Source: Elusimicrobiota bacterium (GTDB lineage: Bacteria > Elusimicrobiota > UBA5214 > JBBAAG01). Taken from it: a stretch of 64,000 nucleotides of DNA. The position numbers were made by a program, and so were the translations under genes. How positions within the stretch are numbered: position 1 is the stretch's first letter; every line of letters begins with the position of its first letter. The stretch spans positions 1 through 64,000 of the forward strand of contig JBBAAG010000006.1 of NCBI GenBank assembly GCA_041658405.1, written 5' to 3'. Shown here in pieces: positions 36,469 to 45,516 of this stretch. The notes under the pieces are model-generated. The model was given only the letters and a program-made list of their open reading frames with translations. It was not told the origin of the DNA and ran no database searches.

Positions 36469-38412
36469 ATGAATATATTTATCGTAGTTATAATTTTACT
36501 CTGTATCCCTGTTACGGGATATACCGCCACGTCAATCGATGCGGATAATACAAATATACAGTATATCGGCCGGATAGATTTTAGTAACCCAAAAAAACCT
36601 GCGTTTGACTGGTCCGGCGCGTATATTTACGCAAGGTTTACCGGTACCTCATGTAAGATCAGGGTACAGGAGCCAATGGCGGATTGTTGGTATAACGTTT
36701 TTGTTGATAACGCAGCGCAGCCGCTGGTTATTGGTTCGACAGTAGCAGCGGCAGTGGTATATCCTGTTGCCAGCGGGCTAGCGGATACCACGCATTCAAT
36801 ACTTATCACGCGAAGAAATGAAGCGTCACTCGGGAAAACACAGTTTCTCGGGTTTATCCTCGATACTGGGGAGGCATTACAGGCATGTCCCGCGCGTCCC
36901 ACACGGAGGATTGAAGCAATCGGTGATTCAATCACCTGCGGGTATGGCAATATGGGCGCCGCGACGGATACTTTTAAAAAGTCTACGGAAAACAATTATC
37001 TTACTTACGAAGCAATAGCTGCACGGGCGTTAAACGCAGATTTTACAGTTGTTGCATGGTCAGGGAAGGGTGTTATACGCAACTACGACGATTCAGTAAC
37101 GGCTTCCGCTACGCCATTACCTATGTATTATTACCGTACATTGGGGAATAGTGTTAATTCCTCAACCTGGACTTTTATACCTCAACCACAGGTTATTACG
37201 ATACATCTTGGGACTAATGATTTCTCAACTAGCCCGAATCCCAGCCAAACACAGTTTGAGAACGCGTACCTCGCATTTGTCCAACAGATACGGTTAAGGA
37301 ATCCTGATGCGCATATCGTATGTATTTACAGTACATTAATAAAAAGCGCGGTCAAGCCGTATATCCAGGATGTGGTAACACAATCGGGGGATAGTAAAGT
37401 ACATTTCGCGGATCTCGGAGTTACGCTTAACTATCCCGCAGACTGGGGTGCCAGCGGGCATCCAAACGTAAGCGGGCATCAGAAAATGGCAAATGCGCTG
37501 GTACCGTTGATACAAAACTTTTTTGTTGCGGATTCAACTCCGGTTAATACCGCACCGGAAACGCCGTATACACTTACCGGCAGCAGTTATACTCTGACGA
37601 ATACCACCTGCACGTTTAATACTGCCGCCACCGATCCTGATGGTGATAATGTGAAGTACCGGTACGACTGGGGTGACGGAACTACAACGGAGACTACACT
37701 GCAAACTTCTGGAGTAACGGTATCCGTACAGCATTCATGGCCCGCAATCGGGCAGTATAGTGTTAAAACAAAAGCTGTTGATGAGCATAACGAAGAATCC
37801 GCGTGGTCAGCTGTATTAACCGTGAGGGTATCTTCCGTAACGTATTACTGCACTCTCAGCACCTCAATAAACCAGGTTGAGTGGGGATACATAACAAAAA
37901 CACCGGAGAAAAGTGTTTATATTAAAGGTGAACAATTACAACTTACTGCTGTCCCGTCTGAAGGTTATAGGTTCACGAGTTGGTCCGGCGGGGTGACGAG
38001 CGAAACAAATCCATTGACCTTAGCATTGGCTACCAATACCGCAGTAACCGCAAATTTTGAGATCATCATCCAAAGTACTTTTAGTTTAACCATAAATATA
38101 TCCCCTACCGGTGCGGGGGCCGTTACAAAACAGCCGAATATGATACATTACTCATCGGGGACTACGGTAACGCTTACCGCAAAAGCGGCAGAGGGTTATG
38201 CTTTTAAAGAATGGGCCGGTGATGTTATGAGTACGTCTAATCCAGTAACGTTTAAGATGTCTTCCCCAAAAACTCTTACCGCCGTATTTGACGTGCGGGC
38301 GGTTGAGCAAGAAGATACTGTAAAACCTGCGGAAGTTCATATCGGTTCAAGCGGGGGTATCCGCAAAAAAATCGGTGAGTTAAAACAAAAAATGTCTTCC
38401 ACAGGACAGTGA
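36469..38412 (+). CDS. Secreted CE2-like acetyl esterase (SGNH) with PKD domain and two InlB-type B-repeats
   Basis: The ATG at 36469 gives a signal peptide (MNIFIVVIILLCIPVTGYTA) and 647 residues; an in-frame TTG six bases earlier is not needed. Residues 25-135 form the jelly-roll domain seen before CE2 esterases ('IGRIDFSNPKKPAFDWSGAYIYARFTGTSCKIRVQ'). The SGNH hydrolase follows with Ser154 in GDSITCGYG, 'HLGTNDFS' and 'GHPNVSGHQKM' carrying the catalytic Asp/His region. A PKD domain (about 365-455, 'DPDGDNVKYRYDWGDGTTTET') and two divergent InlB B-repeats (about 460-600, 'GYRFTSWSGGV' and 'GYAFKEWAGDV') make the C-terminus. It probably removes acetyl groups from hemicellulose outside the cytoplasm. 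Confidence 0.85.
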   Translation: MNIFIVVIILLCIPVTGYTATSIDADNTNIQYIGRIDFSNPKKPAFDWSGAYIYARFTGTSCKIRVQEPMADCWYNVFVDNAAQPLVIGSTVAAAVVYPVASGLADTTHSILITRRNEASLGKTQFLGFILDTGEALQACPARPTRRIEAIGDSITCGYGNMGAATDTFKKSTENNYLTYEAIAARALNADFTVVAWSGKGVIRNYDDSVTASATPLPMYYYRTLGNSVNSSTWTFIPQPQVITIHLGTNDFSTSPNPSQTQFENAYLAFVQQIRLRNPDAHIVCIYSTLIKSAVKPYIQDVVTQSGDSKVHFADLGVTLNYPADWGASGHPNVSGHQKMANALVPLIQNFFVADSTPVNTAPETPYTLTGSSYTLTNTTCTFNTAATDPDGDNVKYRYDWGDGTTTETTLQTSGVTVSVQHSWPAIGQYSVKTKAVDEHNEESAWSAVLTVRVSSVTYYCTLSTSINQVEWGYITKTPEKSVYIKGEQLQLTAVPSEGYRFTSWSGGVTSETNPLTLALATNTAVTANFEIIIQSTFSLTINISPTGAGAVTKQPNMIHYSSGTTVTLTAKAAEGYAFKEWAGDVMSTSNPVTFKMSSPKTLTAVFDVRAVEQEDTVKPAEVHIGSSGGIRKKIGELKQKMSSTGQ

Positions 38413-38413
38413 T

Positions 38414-38884
38414 ATGAACTTATACAAAAAAATATGTACTACCGCGGTTCTGGTGTATATCCTCGCAATCCCTTCTTCTGTGGTAGCTGCCTCAAAGATG
38501 GATCTCGGGGTAACATTAGGTACTTACGGTATCGGCGCAAAGGTTGGGTTTACCAATAATTTTGCAGCGGAACTACGGTATGCACTTGAACCAGATGTGC
38601 ATAACACATCCTTCCGTGGATGTTATTTGTTCTTACAAAATAAGAATTTGTCACCGTTTGCCGGGGTTGAGTACGGGTTGATAGATTTTGTAGCGGAAGA
38701 TATCACGGGTACTGGGAATATGATGAACGCTTTTATCGGGAGTGAATTACGGTTAAAACCCTGGCTTGCATTAAATATTGACCTCGCGTATTCGTATGTC
38801 ACGCTTACCTCGGGGGATTATAGTGTTGCCGGGCCGGAATGGTTGTTCAATGCAGGTATTGTGTTTTACCTTAAAACTAATTAA
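38414..38884 (+). CDS. Small outer-membrane beta-barrel-like protein
   Basis: A 156-residue protein with a signal peptide (cleavage near 'SSVVAASKMDL') and alternating strands typical of an eight-stranded barrel: 'LGVTLGTYGIGAKVGFTNNFAAELRYAL', 'LSPFAGVEYGLIDF', 'MMNAFIGSELRLKPWLALNIDLAYSYVTL', ending 'FNAGIVFYLKTN'. It begins two bases after the esterase stop, so it is in the same transcript. A homologue with the same plan and length lies at 57460-57936. Role unknown; structural OMP. Confidence 0.75.
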   Translation: MNLYKKICTTAVLVYILAIPSSVVAASKMDLGVTLGTYGIGAKVGFTNNFAAELRYALEPDVHNTSFRGCYLFLQNKNLSPFAGVEYGLIDFVAEDITGTGNMMNAFIGSELRLKPWLALNIDLAYSYVTLTSGDYSVAGPEWLFNAGIVFYLKTN

Positions 38885-38917
38885 TAATTATAGAATAAGG
38901 ATGGGGGTAATAAAAGA

Positions 38918-41317
38918 ATGAGAGAACAAAAAATGTGTGTTTTAGCAGCGGTATTGGTAGCTTTAACTGTAATACCGGTACTTGCAGCGGATGATGAACC
39001 CGAGGATGTGAGCTCAACAATAACAGCGGCGGTACAACCGGTGAGTATAACAGTATCGGGTGCTGTGTTTATTGACAAAAACGGGAATAATGTTATGGAT
39101 CCCGGCGAAAACGGTATTGAAGGTATACAAATAACTGATGGTGTAAGTATTATCCTTACCGGCAAAGACGGGACGTACAAAATCGTTGCAGACTACATAA
39201 AATCACCGTTTGTATATGCCACCCAGCCTAACGGTTACAGATTCGCAGGGAAGTTTTATACATATATCACAACAGTAACTGCTGTGATGACGTCAAACTT
39301 CGGGATTGTCCCGGTTGAGGGTTCAACCTCACCTGATCATACGTTTGTGCATATAACGGATATCCATATCGGCAGAGGCGGGCTTGGCACTGTTTATGAT
39401 AATGCAGTGAAAGAGATTAACGGATTAACCCCAAAACCTGCGTTTATAACAGCTACCGGCGATCTTGTGAATGCAGGGAAGGATACAAAAAGTTATGAAA
39501 AGTATGCCGATATCATAAGTAAGTTTAACCTTCCGATATACAACGTTTTGGGAAACCACGATATACCGGTAAAGAATTATGAAATGTTCTTAGGCCCTGC
39601 GTATTACTCCTTTGATTACGGTACCCGGCATTTTGTTGTGGTCAACTGCAAAGAAGAGAACAGGTATACGCCATGGCTTATGCAGGACCTGGAATTGAAT
39701 AAAGACAAAGAAATTGTGGTGTTCCAGCACTACCACCCGGAGAAAAAGTTGCTGGATTTACTGTCAAAATATAACACCAGGGCATTATTATTCGGGCACT
39801 GGCATTCTACACGGACAATAATGTACGGTAAGATAATGATTATCGCTACACAATCATGGTTATTCGGGGGTATAGACTTTTCACCAAAAGGTTTCCGTGT
39901 GATAACATTCAAAAACGGTAAATTATCGGCCGAAATTAAGTACTCTGGAATTACGCGCCACGCAGTTATCGCAAGTCCCGCACAGGAAGTTCGGGCAGGT
40001 GAGGATATAGATATACGTGTTAACCTGTACGATACGGTATCCGGTATCGCTGCGGTTGAGGCGAAGATCGATAACGGTAAATCTTTGGTATTAACCCCGC
40101 AAGGCGGATGGTTATGGAAAACCCAGGTACCTGTCCCGGGTAAAAAGTTGTCAACGGGTAAACACATAGTATCTATAAAAGTTCACGGGGTGGATGGTTC
40201 AACACTAGGCATGTCTTCTGAGTTTATGATAACTAAAACCCCGGTGGTAACTTCCCCGAAGTTGGTTAGCACAGTGTATGCCGGTAACAATACAGCGTTC
40301 TCATCACCGGCAATATACAAAAACACAACAATTGTTGGAACACAGGATGATAGGACAGTAGATACCAGCGCAATTGTTGCAGTTGATAACACAGCGGGTA
40401 AAGTTGTGTGGAAGTACGGTACTGACAGTGCGGTCATCGGCAGTGTTGTGATAAACAACGGTATTGCTTATGGTATTTCCGTTACGGGTACGTTGTACGC
40501 GGTAAACGCAGAGGACGGTGTATTACGCTGGAAGTATACATTGAACGCTCCGGAACAGCGCTGGGTATACAATGCTCCGGAAGTAAAGGACGGGGTTGTA
40601 TATTTTGGTGTACCGTCACAGTTTGTTGCGTTAGATGCGAATACCGGATACCAAGTATGGGCATCAACGGGGTTAGGCAGTACGGACTGGATAAGTACGA
40701 GGATGGCACCGTATAGCGACGGAAAAAATGTGTATATTGCATTTAACTGGCACGGCGTGCTTAACGCTGTGGATAAAACTACCGGGAGTACTGTTTGGCG
40801 GTATAAGTTCGGCGGGCGGTATACCAGCGCAAAAGTCGCGGAGAACGGTAACTTAATATACTTCACAGCGGATAAAAAATTATACGCTATCGATAAAAGT
40901 ACAGGCGGTGTAGTGTGGGCGTACACGGTTAAATCGCTGTGGAACGCATCAGAGCCGGTAGTAACCTCCGACGGGACCGGGCTTATCATCGGTACATCCG
41001 ATGGGCAGGTGGTTAGATTAAACACCGCAGCGGGAACAAAAGTGTGGGAGTATCAAACCGGTAAAGAAATCGGGTGTTCATTACCCTACCGCAGTGCGGG
41101 TGTCAGCGCAGTGATGTCCTCACCGTTAATAGTAAATAATATGGTGTATGTCGGTTCAAATGATGGTAATGTTTACGCGCTGGATGCCGGGACAGGTGAA
41201 AAAAAGTGGGGATACACTCTTGGCGTGCCGGTAGTATCAAAACCGGTAGTTGAAGGGGATAAGGTTGTTATCGCAGCTACAGACGGGAATATCTATACAC
41301 TCGAACAACCTAAATAG
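38918..41317 (+). CDS. Secreted calcineurin-like phosphoesterase with N-terminal SdrD-B-like domain and PQQ-type propeller
   Basis: A 799-residue exported protein with a signal peptide ending near 'IPVLAADDEPE'. Residues 45-125 form an SdrD_B/calcineurin-N-like domain ('VSGAVFIDKNGNNVMDPGENGIEGIQITDG...TGKDGTYKIVAD'). Metallophosphoesterase motifs follow: 'VHITDIHIGRG', 'ATGDLVNAG', 'VLGNHDIP', 'VFQHYHPE' and 'LFGHWHSTR'. From about residue 440 to the end there are PQQ-like repeats ('KVVWKYGTDSAVIGSVVINNGIAYGISVTGTLYAVNAEDG'). A GGATGGGGGT site precedes the ATG. It is a paralogue of the protein at 18281-20395 with an added N-terminal domain. The natural phosphoester substrate is unknown. Confidence 0.88.
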   Translation: MREQKMCVLAAVLVALTVIPVLAADDEPEDVSSTITAAVQPVSITVSGAVFIDKNGNNVMDPGENGIEGIQITDGVSIILTGKDGTYKIVADYIKSPFVYATQPNGYRFAGKFYTYITTVTAVMTSNFGIVPVEGSTSPDHTFVHITDIHIGRGGLGTVYDNAVKEINGLTPKPAFITATGDLVNAGKDTKSYEKYADIISKFNLPIYNVLGNHDIPVKNYEMFLGPAYYSFDYGTRHFVVVNCKEENRYTPWLMQDLELNKDKEIVVFQHYHPEKKLLDLLSKYNTRALLFGHWHSTRTIMYGKIMIIATQSWLFGGIDFSPKGFRVITFKNGKLSAEIKYSGITRHAVIASPAQEVRAGEDIDIRVNLYDTVSGIAAVEAKIDNGKSLVLTPQGGWLWKTQVPVPGKKLSTGKHIVSIKVHGVDGSTLGMSSEFMITKTPVVTSPKLVSTVYAGNNTAFSSPAIYKNTTIVGTQDDRTVDTSAIVAVDNTAGKVVWKYGTDSAVIGSVVINNGIAYGISVTGTLYAVNAEDGVLRWKYTLNAPEQRWVYNAPEVKDGVVYFGVPSQFVALDANTGYQVWASTGLGSTDWISTRMAPYSDGKNVYIAFNWHGVLNAVDKTTGSTVWRYKFGGRYTSAKVAENGNLIYFTADKKLYAIDKSTGGVVWAYTVKSLWNASEPVVTSDGTGLIIGTSDGQVVRLNTAAGTKVWEYQTGKEIGCSLPYRSAGVSAVMSSPLIVNNMVYVGSNDGNVYALDAGTGEKKWGYTLGVPVVSKPVVEGDKVVIAATDGNIYTLEQPK

Positions 41318-41324
41318 ACAGTCC

Positions 41325-41353
41325 TTGATTTATTCGTGAGTATGTTTTATAAT
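41325..41353 (+). promoter_or_regulatory. Promoter of tRNA-Asn (TTGATT-17-TATAAT)
   Basis: TTGATT at 41325-41330 and TATAAT at 41348-41353 are separated by 17 bp. The expected start at about 41360 is 26 bases before the mature tRNA. The tRNA gene is alone, so this is its dedicated promoter. Confidence 0.7.
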
Positions 41354-41385
41354 ACTCTGCGTTCCGGTTTTTTGGGAGCACGGAT

Positions 41386-41458
41386 TCCCCGGTAGCTCAA
41401 TTGGTAGAGCACCTGACTGTTAATCAGGTGGTTGATGGTTCGAGTCCACCCCGGGGAG
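41386..41458 (+). tRNA. tRNA-Asn (anticodon GTT)
   Basis: A 73-base cloverleaf. The acceptor stem TCCCCGG pairs perfectly with CCGGGGA, discriminator base G. The D-arm is GCTC/GAGC. The anticodon arm CCTGA-CTGTTAA-TCAGG has anticodon GTT. The T-arm is GATGG-TTCGAGT-CCACC with one A-C mismatch in the stem. The CCA end is not encoded (GTT follows). A run of six T begins just after the gene. Confidence 0.95.
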
Positions 41459-41660
41459 TTTTTTAGTTATAGTCCTACTCATTTCAAAACGTTTCACTAG
41501 TGCCATCTTTTACCATCCTGTACATTTTACCGCTTTAAGTACACTATACCTTTGACTACAAAGATGTTTCAATTTGTTTCACTGTTATCATTTAGTAATG
41601 GGGAACGTGCATGTTTTTATTGAAAGGGGGATTTATATGTGTACAGGTATTCGGATTTTG
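41459..41660. other. Gene-free stretch after the tRNA
   Basis: A 202-base A/T-rich stretch between tRNA-Asn and the convergent AAA_14 ATPase gene. It contains no convincing coding frame, hairpin or tRNA-end duplication. The base composition is lower in G+C than the flanking chromosome, in line with a junction to accessory DNA. Confidence 0.5.
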
Positions 41661-42893
41661 TTAAGTTAAGTTAATACTTTTTCTAGGATTCCTGAAAAAA
41701 TCCGCTATAGTTATATACTGAAAATCTCCTTTATCCTTTATTAAGTTATTTGTTTGTAGAATGACTGTTTTCTGTGTCTTTTTATATCTTCTTCCAAACA
41801 AATCTAGTGAAGTTAAAAGTACAGGAGAATTTCCAGATTTTACTTCTATGGCAATTAATTTGTCTCCGGCTTGAATTACGAAATCTACTTCATCGTCTCT
41901 GTCACGCCAATAAAAAAGTTCACCACCTATTTCTTGAGCAATAGCTAGTAGTTTCACTCCTATAGCATTTTCAGTCAATCTACCCATCAACGCTTTGTCC
42001 TTCAGCGTAACCTTATAACCAGTGCCTCTCGTGGCAGTAACTAATGAATTATCCCATACCAATATTTTTGGGGTGGATCCTCTCTGCTTGATTCTGCTGC
42101 CGCTGTATTTCTCCAGAGGGGATAATAGAAACGCATTAGATAATAACCTTAGATAAGACGCTATTGTTGTAGTATTCCCGGCATCCTGCAACTGGCCAAG
42201 CATTTTTTGGTAGCTGATTATTTCAGCAGGATGTACCAGCCCAATGCCGAGTAGCTGGCGTAACAATGCGGGTTTGGTAATCGCCGACATGAGCAGTACA
42301 TCTTTTGACAGGACAGTTTCTATCAACGAATCTCTGATATATTTTGACCATCTTGGCTCATCATCACGCAAAGGAATTGCTCCGGGGTATCCTCCAAAAT
42401 AAAGGTATTCCTCTATTTTCATTTTAAAGTATTCTTCACATTCAGGAAATGACCAGTGGGTATGCCTGTGGATTTCAAAACGTCCGGCTAGGCTTTCAGT
42501 CAACCCTTTTTGCACTAAAAGTGATGAAGAACCTAAAAGAATAACTCGTATCGATTTTTTTGTTCTCTTATCTTCATCAAACAATTTTTTTACAACTTCA
42601 CTCCAGCGCGGTATTTTTTGTACTTCATCAAGTATAAGAAGTGTTTTACTTCTTTTCTTCTCGTATAATACCCTGGCTTCATCCCATTGCGCTGTAATCC
42701 AATCAATAGTAGGGGTATTCGGCAAGTCTGCGGTTTTATAAAGTTTTGGCCCGGCCCACTTCTTGTATAACTGCAGAACGAGAGTTGTTTTTCCAACCTG
42801 TCGCGGCCCTATAACAACCTGAATTAGATTCGGTTCTCCATGCGACCTTTTATCCAGTTCATCAAACAGGAACTTTCTGATATATTCTTTCAT
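41661..42893 (-). CDS. AAA_14/DUF4143 family ATPase
   Basis: The start is the ATG at 42893, three bases after the predicted transcription start; the frame is open to 42944 but that lies upstream of the -35 box. The 410-residue protein has Walker A GPRQVGKTT (residues 29-37), Walker B 'TLLILDEVQK', the sensor 'VILLGSSSLLV', and the C-terminal DUF4143 nuclease-like domain with 'VDFVIQAGDKLIAIEVKSG', whose D...E-x-K pattern recalls restriction-type nucleases. Such proteins are abundant in anaerobes and mobile regions, are often strain-specific, and have no settled function. It is alone in its transcript and opens the accessory region after the tRNA. Confidence 0.9.
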   Translation of the reverse strand: MKEYIRKFLFDELDKRSHGEPNLIQVVIGPRQVGKTTLVLQLYKKWAGPKLYKTADLPNTPTIDWITAQWDEARVLYEKKRSKTLLILDEVQKIPRWSEVVKKLFDEDKRTKKSIRVILLGSSSLLVQKGLTESLAGRFEIHRHTHWSFPECEEYFKMKIEEYLYFGGYPGAIPLRDDEPRWSKYIRDSLIETVLSKDVLLMSAITKPALLRQLLGIGLVHPAEIISYQKMLGQLQDAGNTTTIASYLRLLSNAFLLSPLEKYSGSRIKQRGSTPKILVWDNSLVTATRGTGYKVTLKDKALMGRLTENAIGVKLLAIAQEIGGELFYWRDRDDEVDFVIQAGDKLIAIEVKSGNSPVLLTSLDLFGRRYKKTQKTVILQTNNLIKDKGDFQYITIADFFRNPRKSINLT

Positions 42894-42902
42894 AATGCAA
42901 AA

Positions 42903-42931
42903 ATAATAGCATGTCAGGAAACATCTGTCAA
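42903..42931 (-). promoter_or_regulatory. Strong promoter of the AAA_14 gene (TTGACA-17-TATTAT), leaderless
   Basis: On the minus strand a perfect -35 TTGACA (plus positions 42926-42931) and -10 TATTAT (42903-42908) are separated by 17 bp. Transcription should start near 42896, leaving about three bases before the ATG at 42893. There is no Shine-Dalgarno sequence. Confidence 0.75.
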
Positions 42932-42962
42932 ACGAATAACTCAATCCATTGAGTTATTCGTT
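42931..42962. promoter_or_regulatory. Perfect 14-bp inverted repeat touching the -35 box (operator candidate)
   Basis: The two arms, AACGAATAACTCAA (42931-42944) and its exact complement (42949-42962), are separated by TCCA. The inner arm overlaps the -35 box of the AAA_14 promoter by one base. The position suggests a binding site for an activator or repressor dimer; a transcription terminator is less likely because no T run follows. Confidence 0.6.
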
Positions 42963-43012
42963 AATATTACCACAGAAGCGTTTATGTATTAAATGGATGT
43001 GTTTTAACATTG

Positions 43013-43049
43013 AAAAGTGACCCACTTCTAACATCCAATATTGACCCAG
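43013..43049. mobile_element. Possible remnant of an IS21-type element end
   Basis: The motif AAAGTGACCCACTT is followed 24 bases later by a second TGACCCA (ATTGACCCAG). Paired, spaced TGACCCA repeats are typical of IS21-family termini as I know them. No transposase gene (istA/istB) is present in the window, so at most a scar remains. Low confidence. Confidence 0.25.
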
Positions 43050-43135
43050 TCTGTAGTTATTGTTACCGTCGCAATCGTTATACATACTCCCGTGTCATTT
43101 CTGAAGATTAAATTGGGGCAATTACCAGGGCTATT

Positions 43136-45235
43136 TTACAATGTTATCTTCACAACTTCGTACTCTCCAATTCTTGGGAGTACAAACTTTACAGTATTTC
43201 CTTTTTGCGTGAATTTAAGTTTTTTCCCGGACCACAACGCGGTGACAGATTGTATTTTGTTCTTAACCTTGAGTTCAACCTCGACGTAGTGCACAGGTAT
43301 AATTTGTTCAATCGGCCGTTTAGTTTCGGATGTGAAGTTCACGAAGTATGCATAAACATCACCGGTTTCTTTACTTTTCCTTACCGTAATCTCGATAGAT
43401 GTCGGTGTATTGGTAAGTTTTACCTCAACCCCGGCTAATGATTTCAATATATTCCTTGTTATACGATAAAAGTCGGGAAGGTTAAACCTGGCTAATGCAT
43501 GTCCTACAGTTCCGGCAAAAAAGATTGACCGTCCTTTACCATACTTGTTCTCAATAAGGAACGGTTTCTCAGACTTCTTCGGTGCACCGGCATACCGTCC
43601 CAGCAGCGGTTCATAAAACTTTATTGGCGCTGCGAGTTTGGTGGTTACATTCAACCCGTGGATGGTAGAGACAATATAGTTTCGTTTATTCAACCCCTTT
43701 ACACTAAAATGGTTAGGATTTGCTGCGTAAATAAAGTCCCAGTTCAGCGGGCCGAACGGCGTACCAACACTTTGAATACCCATAACATCTGCTAGTTGCA
43801 GGTTTTTACACTTCTTTCCTTTTTCATCGTACAACGATGTTTCAAACGAAGACAAAATGTTCCCGCCGGAATTGACAAACTTTTTCACGCCGGTAACAAC
43901 ATTCTTTGACATACACGCAACATTGGGGAATACTACCAGTTTGTACTTCGGGTCGATATTCTCAAGCGCTTTTTCGTCGATAACATCAAACGGTACATGG
44001 TTCCTCGCAAGAATAGCGTAGAACCCGTAAAACTCTTCCAGTACATTCCCAGCTTTTTCAGCTTTCATCTCTTTTGTAAAATCGGTCAGCGGTATTTCAG
44101 AACCGGTATAATAATTCCCTGTTTGAGCAGGCCACACCAACGCAACGGATGCCAACGACGCGGTGTTTATAAACAGTTCAGGATACTTTTTGATAAACGC
44201 ATTGTATTTCTGCAGTACCTTCATCTCGTTCGGGTAACACTCCGGATCATCCGAATACGAAATATTCACGTTCGATTGATGCGTAATTGTTTGGCTGTAC
44301 AGAATACTGATCTCACCAGCGGGTAAGGTTGAGAAATTCCAGGGTTTATGCCCCGTTGCACAGAAAACTACTGATGGTTTACCGCCCGCCAGTCCATTGA
44401 TCAATTTCGAGGTAGCTCCGGGTTTGTAAATAGACTCGCGTAGCTCGCCGATAAGAAACCCGCCCTCTGTTCCGAGCATATCGGTAACTTCGATGATTTT
44501 ACGGTTATTCCTGCCTGTTGGCCAGTCCGGAGATATCGTGTTGCCGTTCATGTAAAGCAACGTATCAGGGTTCGCTTGTTTTATCACGCGGTTGGATTCA
44601 GCAAGAAACGCGTGCATACTTTCCGACTGGAACTCTAAGAGATCGTACCACTGAGGGTTATCGCGCTGGGAAACAAGCTTAGTTTTCGAAGGTAGTTCAT
44701 ACCCATACTTTTTTTGGAACGCGGTTTTGCACGCGGTGCAATAACACGTGTCCGCCAAAAATATAGGCCCGTCAAAAAATATGCCGTCCACCCCGCAGGA
44801 CGCGAGGTCACGTACGACTTTGAATACCCGTTCCCGCCATGGACTGTTGATGCAAAATGAAGTATTTCTGCTGTAGAGGTTGTCTACGGCAATGCCGTCC
44901 TCTTTCCTCTGTACCCAAGCCGGCATAAGATCGATATACTTAGTATTTTCGGAGTGAACGTTGTAGTACACGATTACCCGCGTTTTTTGTTTCCGTGCAT
45001 GCTCAAGATATTTTTTTAAGGATACTGAATCAATTTCTAGAGAATGGTCCCATGGTACATGAAATATTTCTTCAGGAAGATCGCTTCCCCCGCGTTTAAA
45101 CGCGTAGTTTATCAAATGTTCGGCATTACCGCCGAGTTTTTTAAGGGTTTGTATTTTCTTTGTAAAATCATCAAACTTATCCGGGAATTTTATTATCCGT
45201 ATCGGCTCCGTAAGCCACCATTTCTTTTCGCTCAT
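43136..45235 (-). CDS. Putative GH42-like glycosidase with beta-galactosidase trimerisation-type domain
   Basis: A 699-residue protein without signal peptide. Residues 1-370 look like a TIM barrel: 'KFDDFTKKIQTLKKLGGNAEHLIN', 'RVIVYYNVHSENTKYIDLMPAWVQRKEDG', 'NTSFCINSPWRERVFKVVRDLASCGVDGIFFDGPIF', then a Cys-x-x-Cys after 'ADTCY'. Residues 375-590 resemble the amidotransferase-like trimerisation domain of GH42 enzymes ('VVFPNVACMSKNVVTGVKKFVNSGGNILSSFETSLYDEKG', 'NKYGKGRSIFFAGTVGH'). A small C-terminal beta domain follows. GGAGGAT precedes the ATG at 45235. A Kelch gene fragment lies directly upstream in the same direction. Catalytic residues are not assigned; other barrel families with this accessory domain are possible. 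Confidence 0.7.
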   Translation of the reverse strand: MSEKKWWLTEPIRIIKFPDKFDDFTKKIQTLKKLGGNAEHLINYAFKRGGSDLPEEIFHVPWDHSLEIDSVSLKKYLEHARKQKTRVIVYYNVHSENTKYIDLMPAWVQRKEDGIAVDNLYSRNTSFCINSPWRERVFKVVRDLASCGVDGIFFDGPIFLADTCYCTACKTAFQKKYGYELPSKTKLVSQRDNPQWYDLLEFQSESMHAFLAESNRVIKQANPDTLLYMNGNTISPDWPTGRNNRKIIEVTDMLGTEGGFLIGELRESIYKPGATSKLINGLAGGKPSVVFCATGHKPWNFSTLPAGEISILYSQTITHQSNVNISYSDDPECYPNEMKVLQKYNAFIKKYPELFINTASLASVALVWPAQTGNYYTGSEIPLTDFTKEMKAEKAGNVLEEFYGFYAILARNHVPFDVIDEKALENIDPKYKLVVFPNVACMSKNVVTGVKKFVNSGGNILSSFETSLYDEKGKKCKNLQLADVMGIQSVGTPFGPLNWDFIYAANPNHFSVKGLNKRNYIVSTIHGLNVTTKLAAPIKFYEPLLGRYAGAPKKSEKPFLIENKYGKGRSIFFAGTVGHALARFNLPDFYRITRNILKSLAGVEVKLTNTPTSIEITVRKSKETGDVYAYFVNFTSETKRPIEQIIPVHYVEVELKVKNKIQSVTALWSGKKLKFTQKGNTVKFVLPRIGEYEVVKITL

Positions 45236-45254
45236 GATATCCTCCTACAAAATA

Positions 45255-45449
45255 TTATCTTTGCAATTTCCATACATCTTTCCCCATATTGTTTCCTGCA
45301 ACCACCCATAAAGCATCGTTGTGCGGATTCCAGCCGCCGATAAGCCACATTTTTCCTTTAAATACCAGCGCGCCTGCCCCGTCCCGTGGTGCATAAGTTG
45401 TTGTAGTTACCGACGATAGGATTATACACATCCTTGTGTCAAAATTCAA
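45255..45449 (-). pseudogene. Fragment of a Kelch-repeat protein gene
   Basis: A 64-codon frame whose middle reads 'YAPRDGAGALVFKGKMWLIGGWNPHNDALWVV' and ends 'GKDVWKLQR'. This is the opening Kelch unit of secreted Kelch proteins found next to glycosidases; full-length members have several hundred residues. Only one unit and no signal peptide remain, so the gene appears to have lost most of its body by internal deletion. It lies 19 bases upstream of the GH42-like gene. Confidence 0.65.
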
Positions 45450-45516
45450 TGCAATAATGGGTCGTATTTGGATGCAAACTCACAGGCGTTTATCGGCTGT
45501 TATTCCAATCCCGTTT

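Noticed and set aside
40468..41025. Open minus-strand frame of 185 codons
   Set aside because: Antisense to the PQQ repeats of the second phosphoesterase; codon pattern follows the sense gene and no start signal is present.
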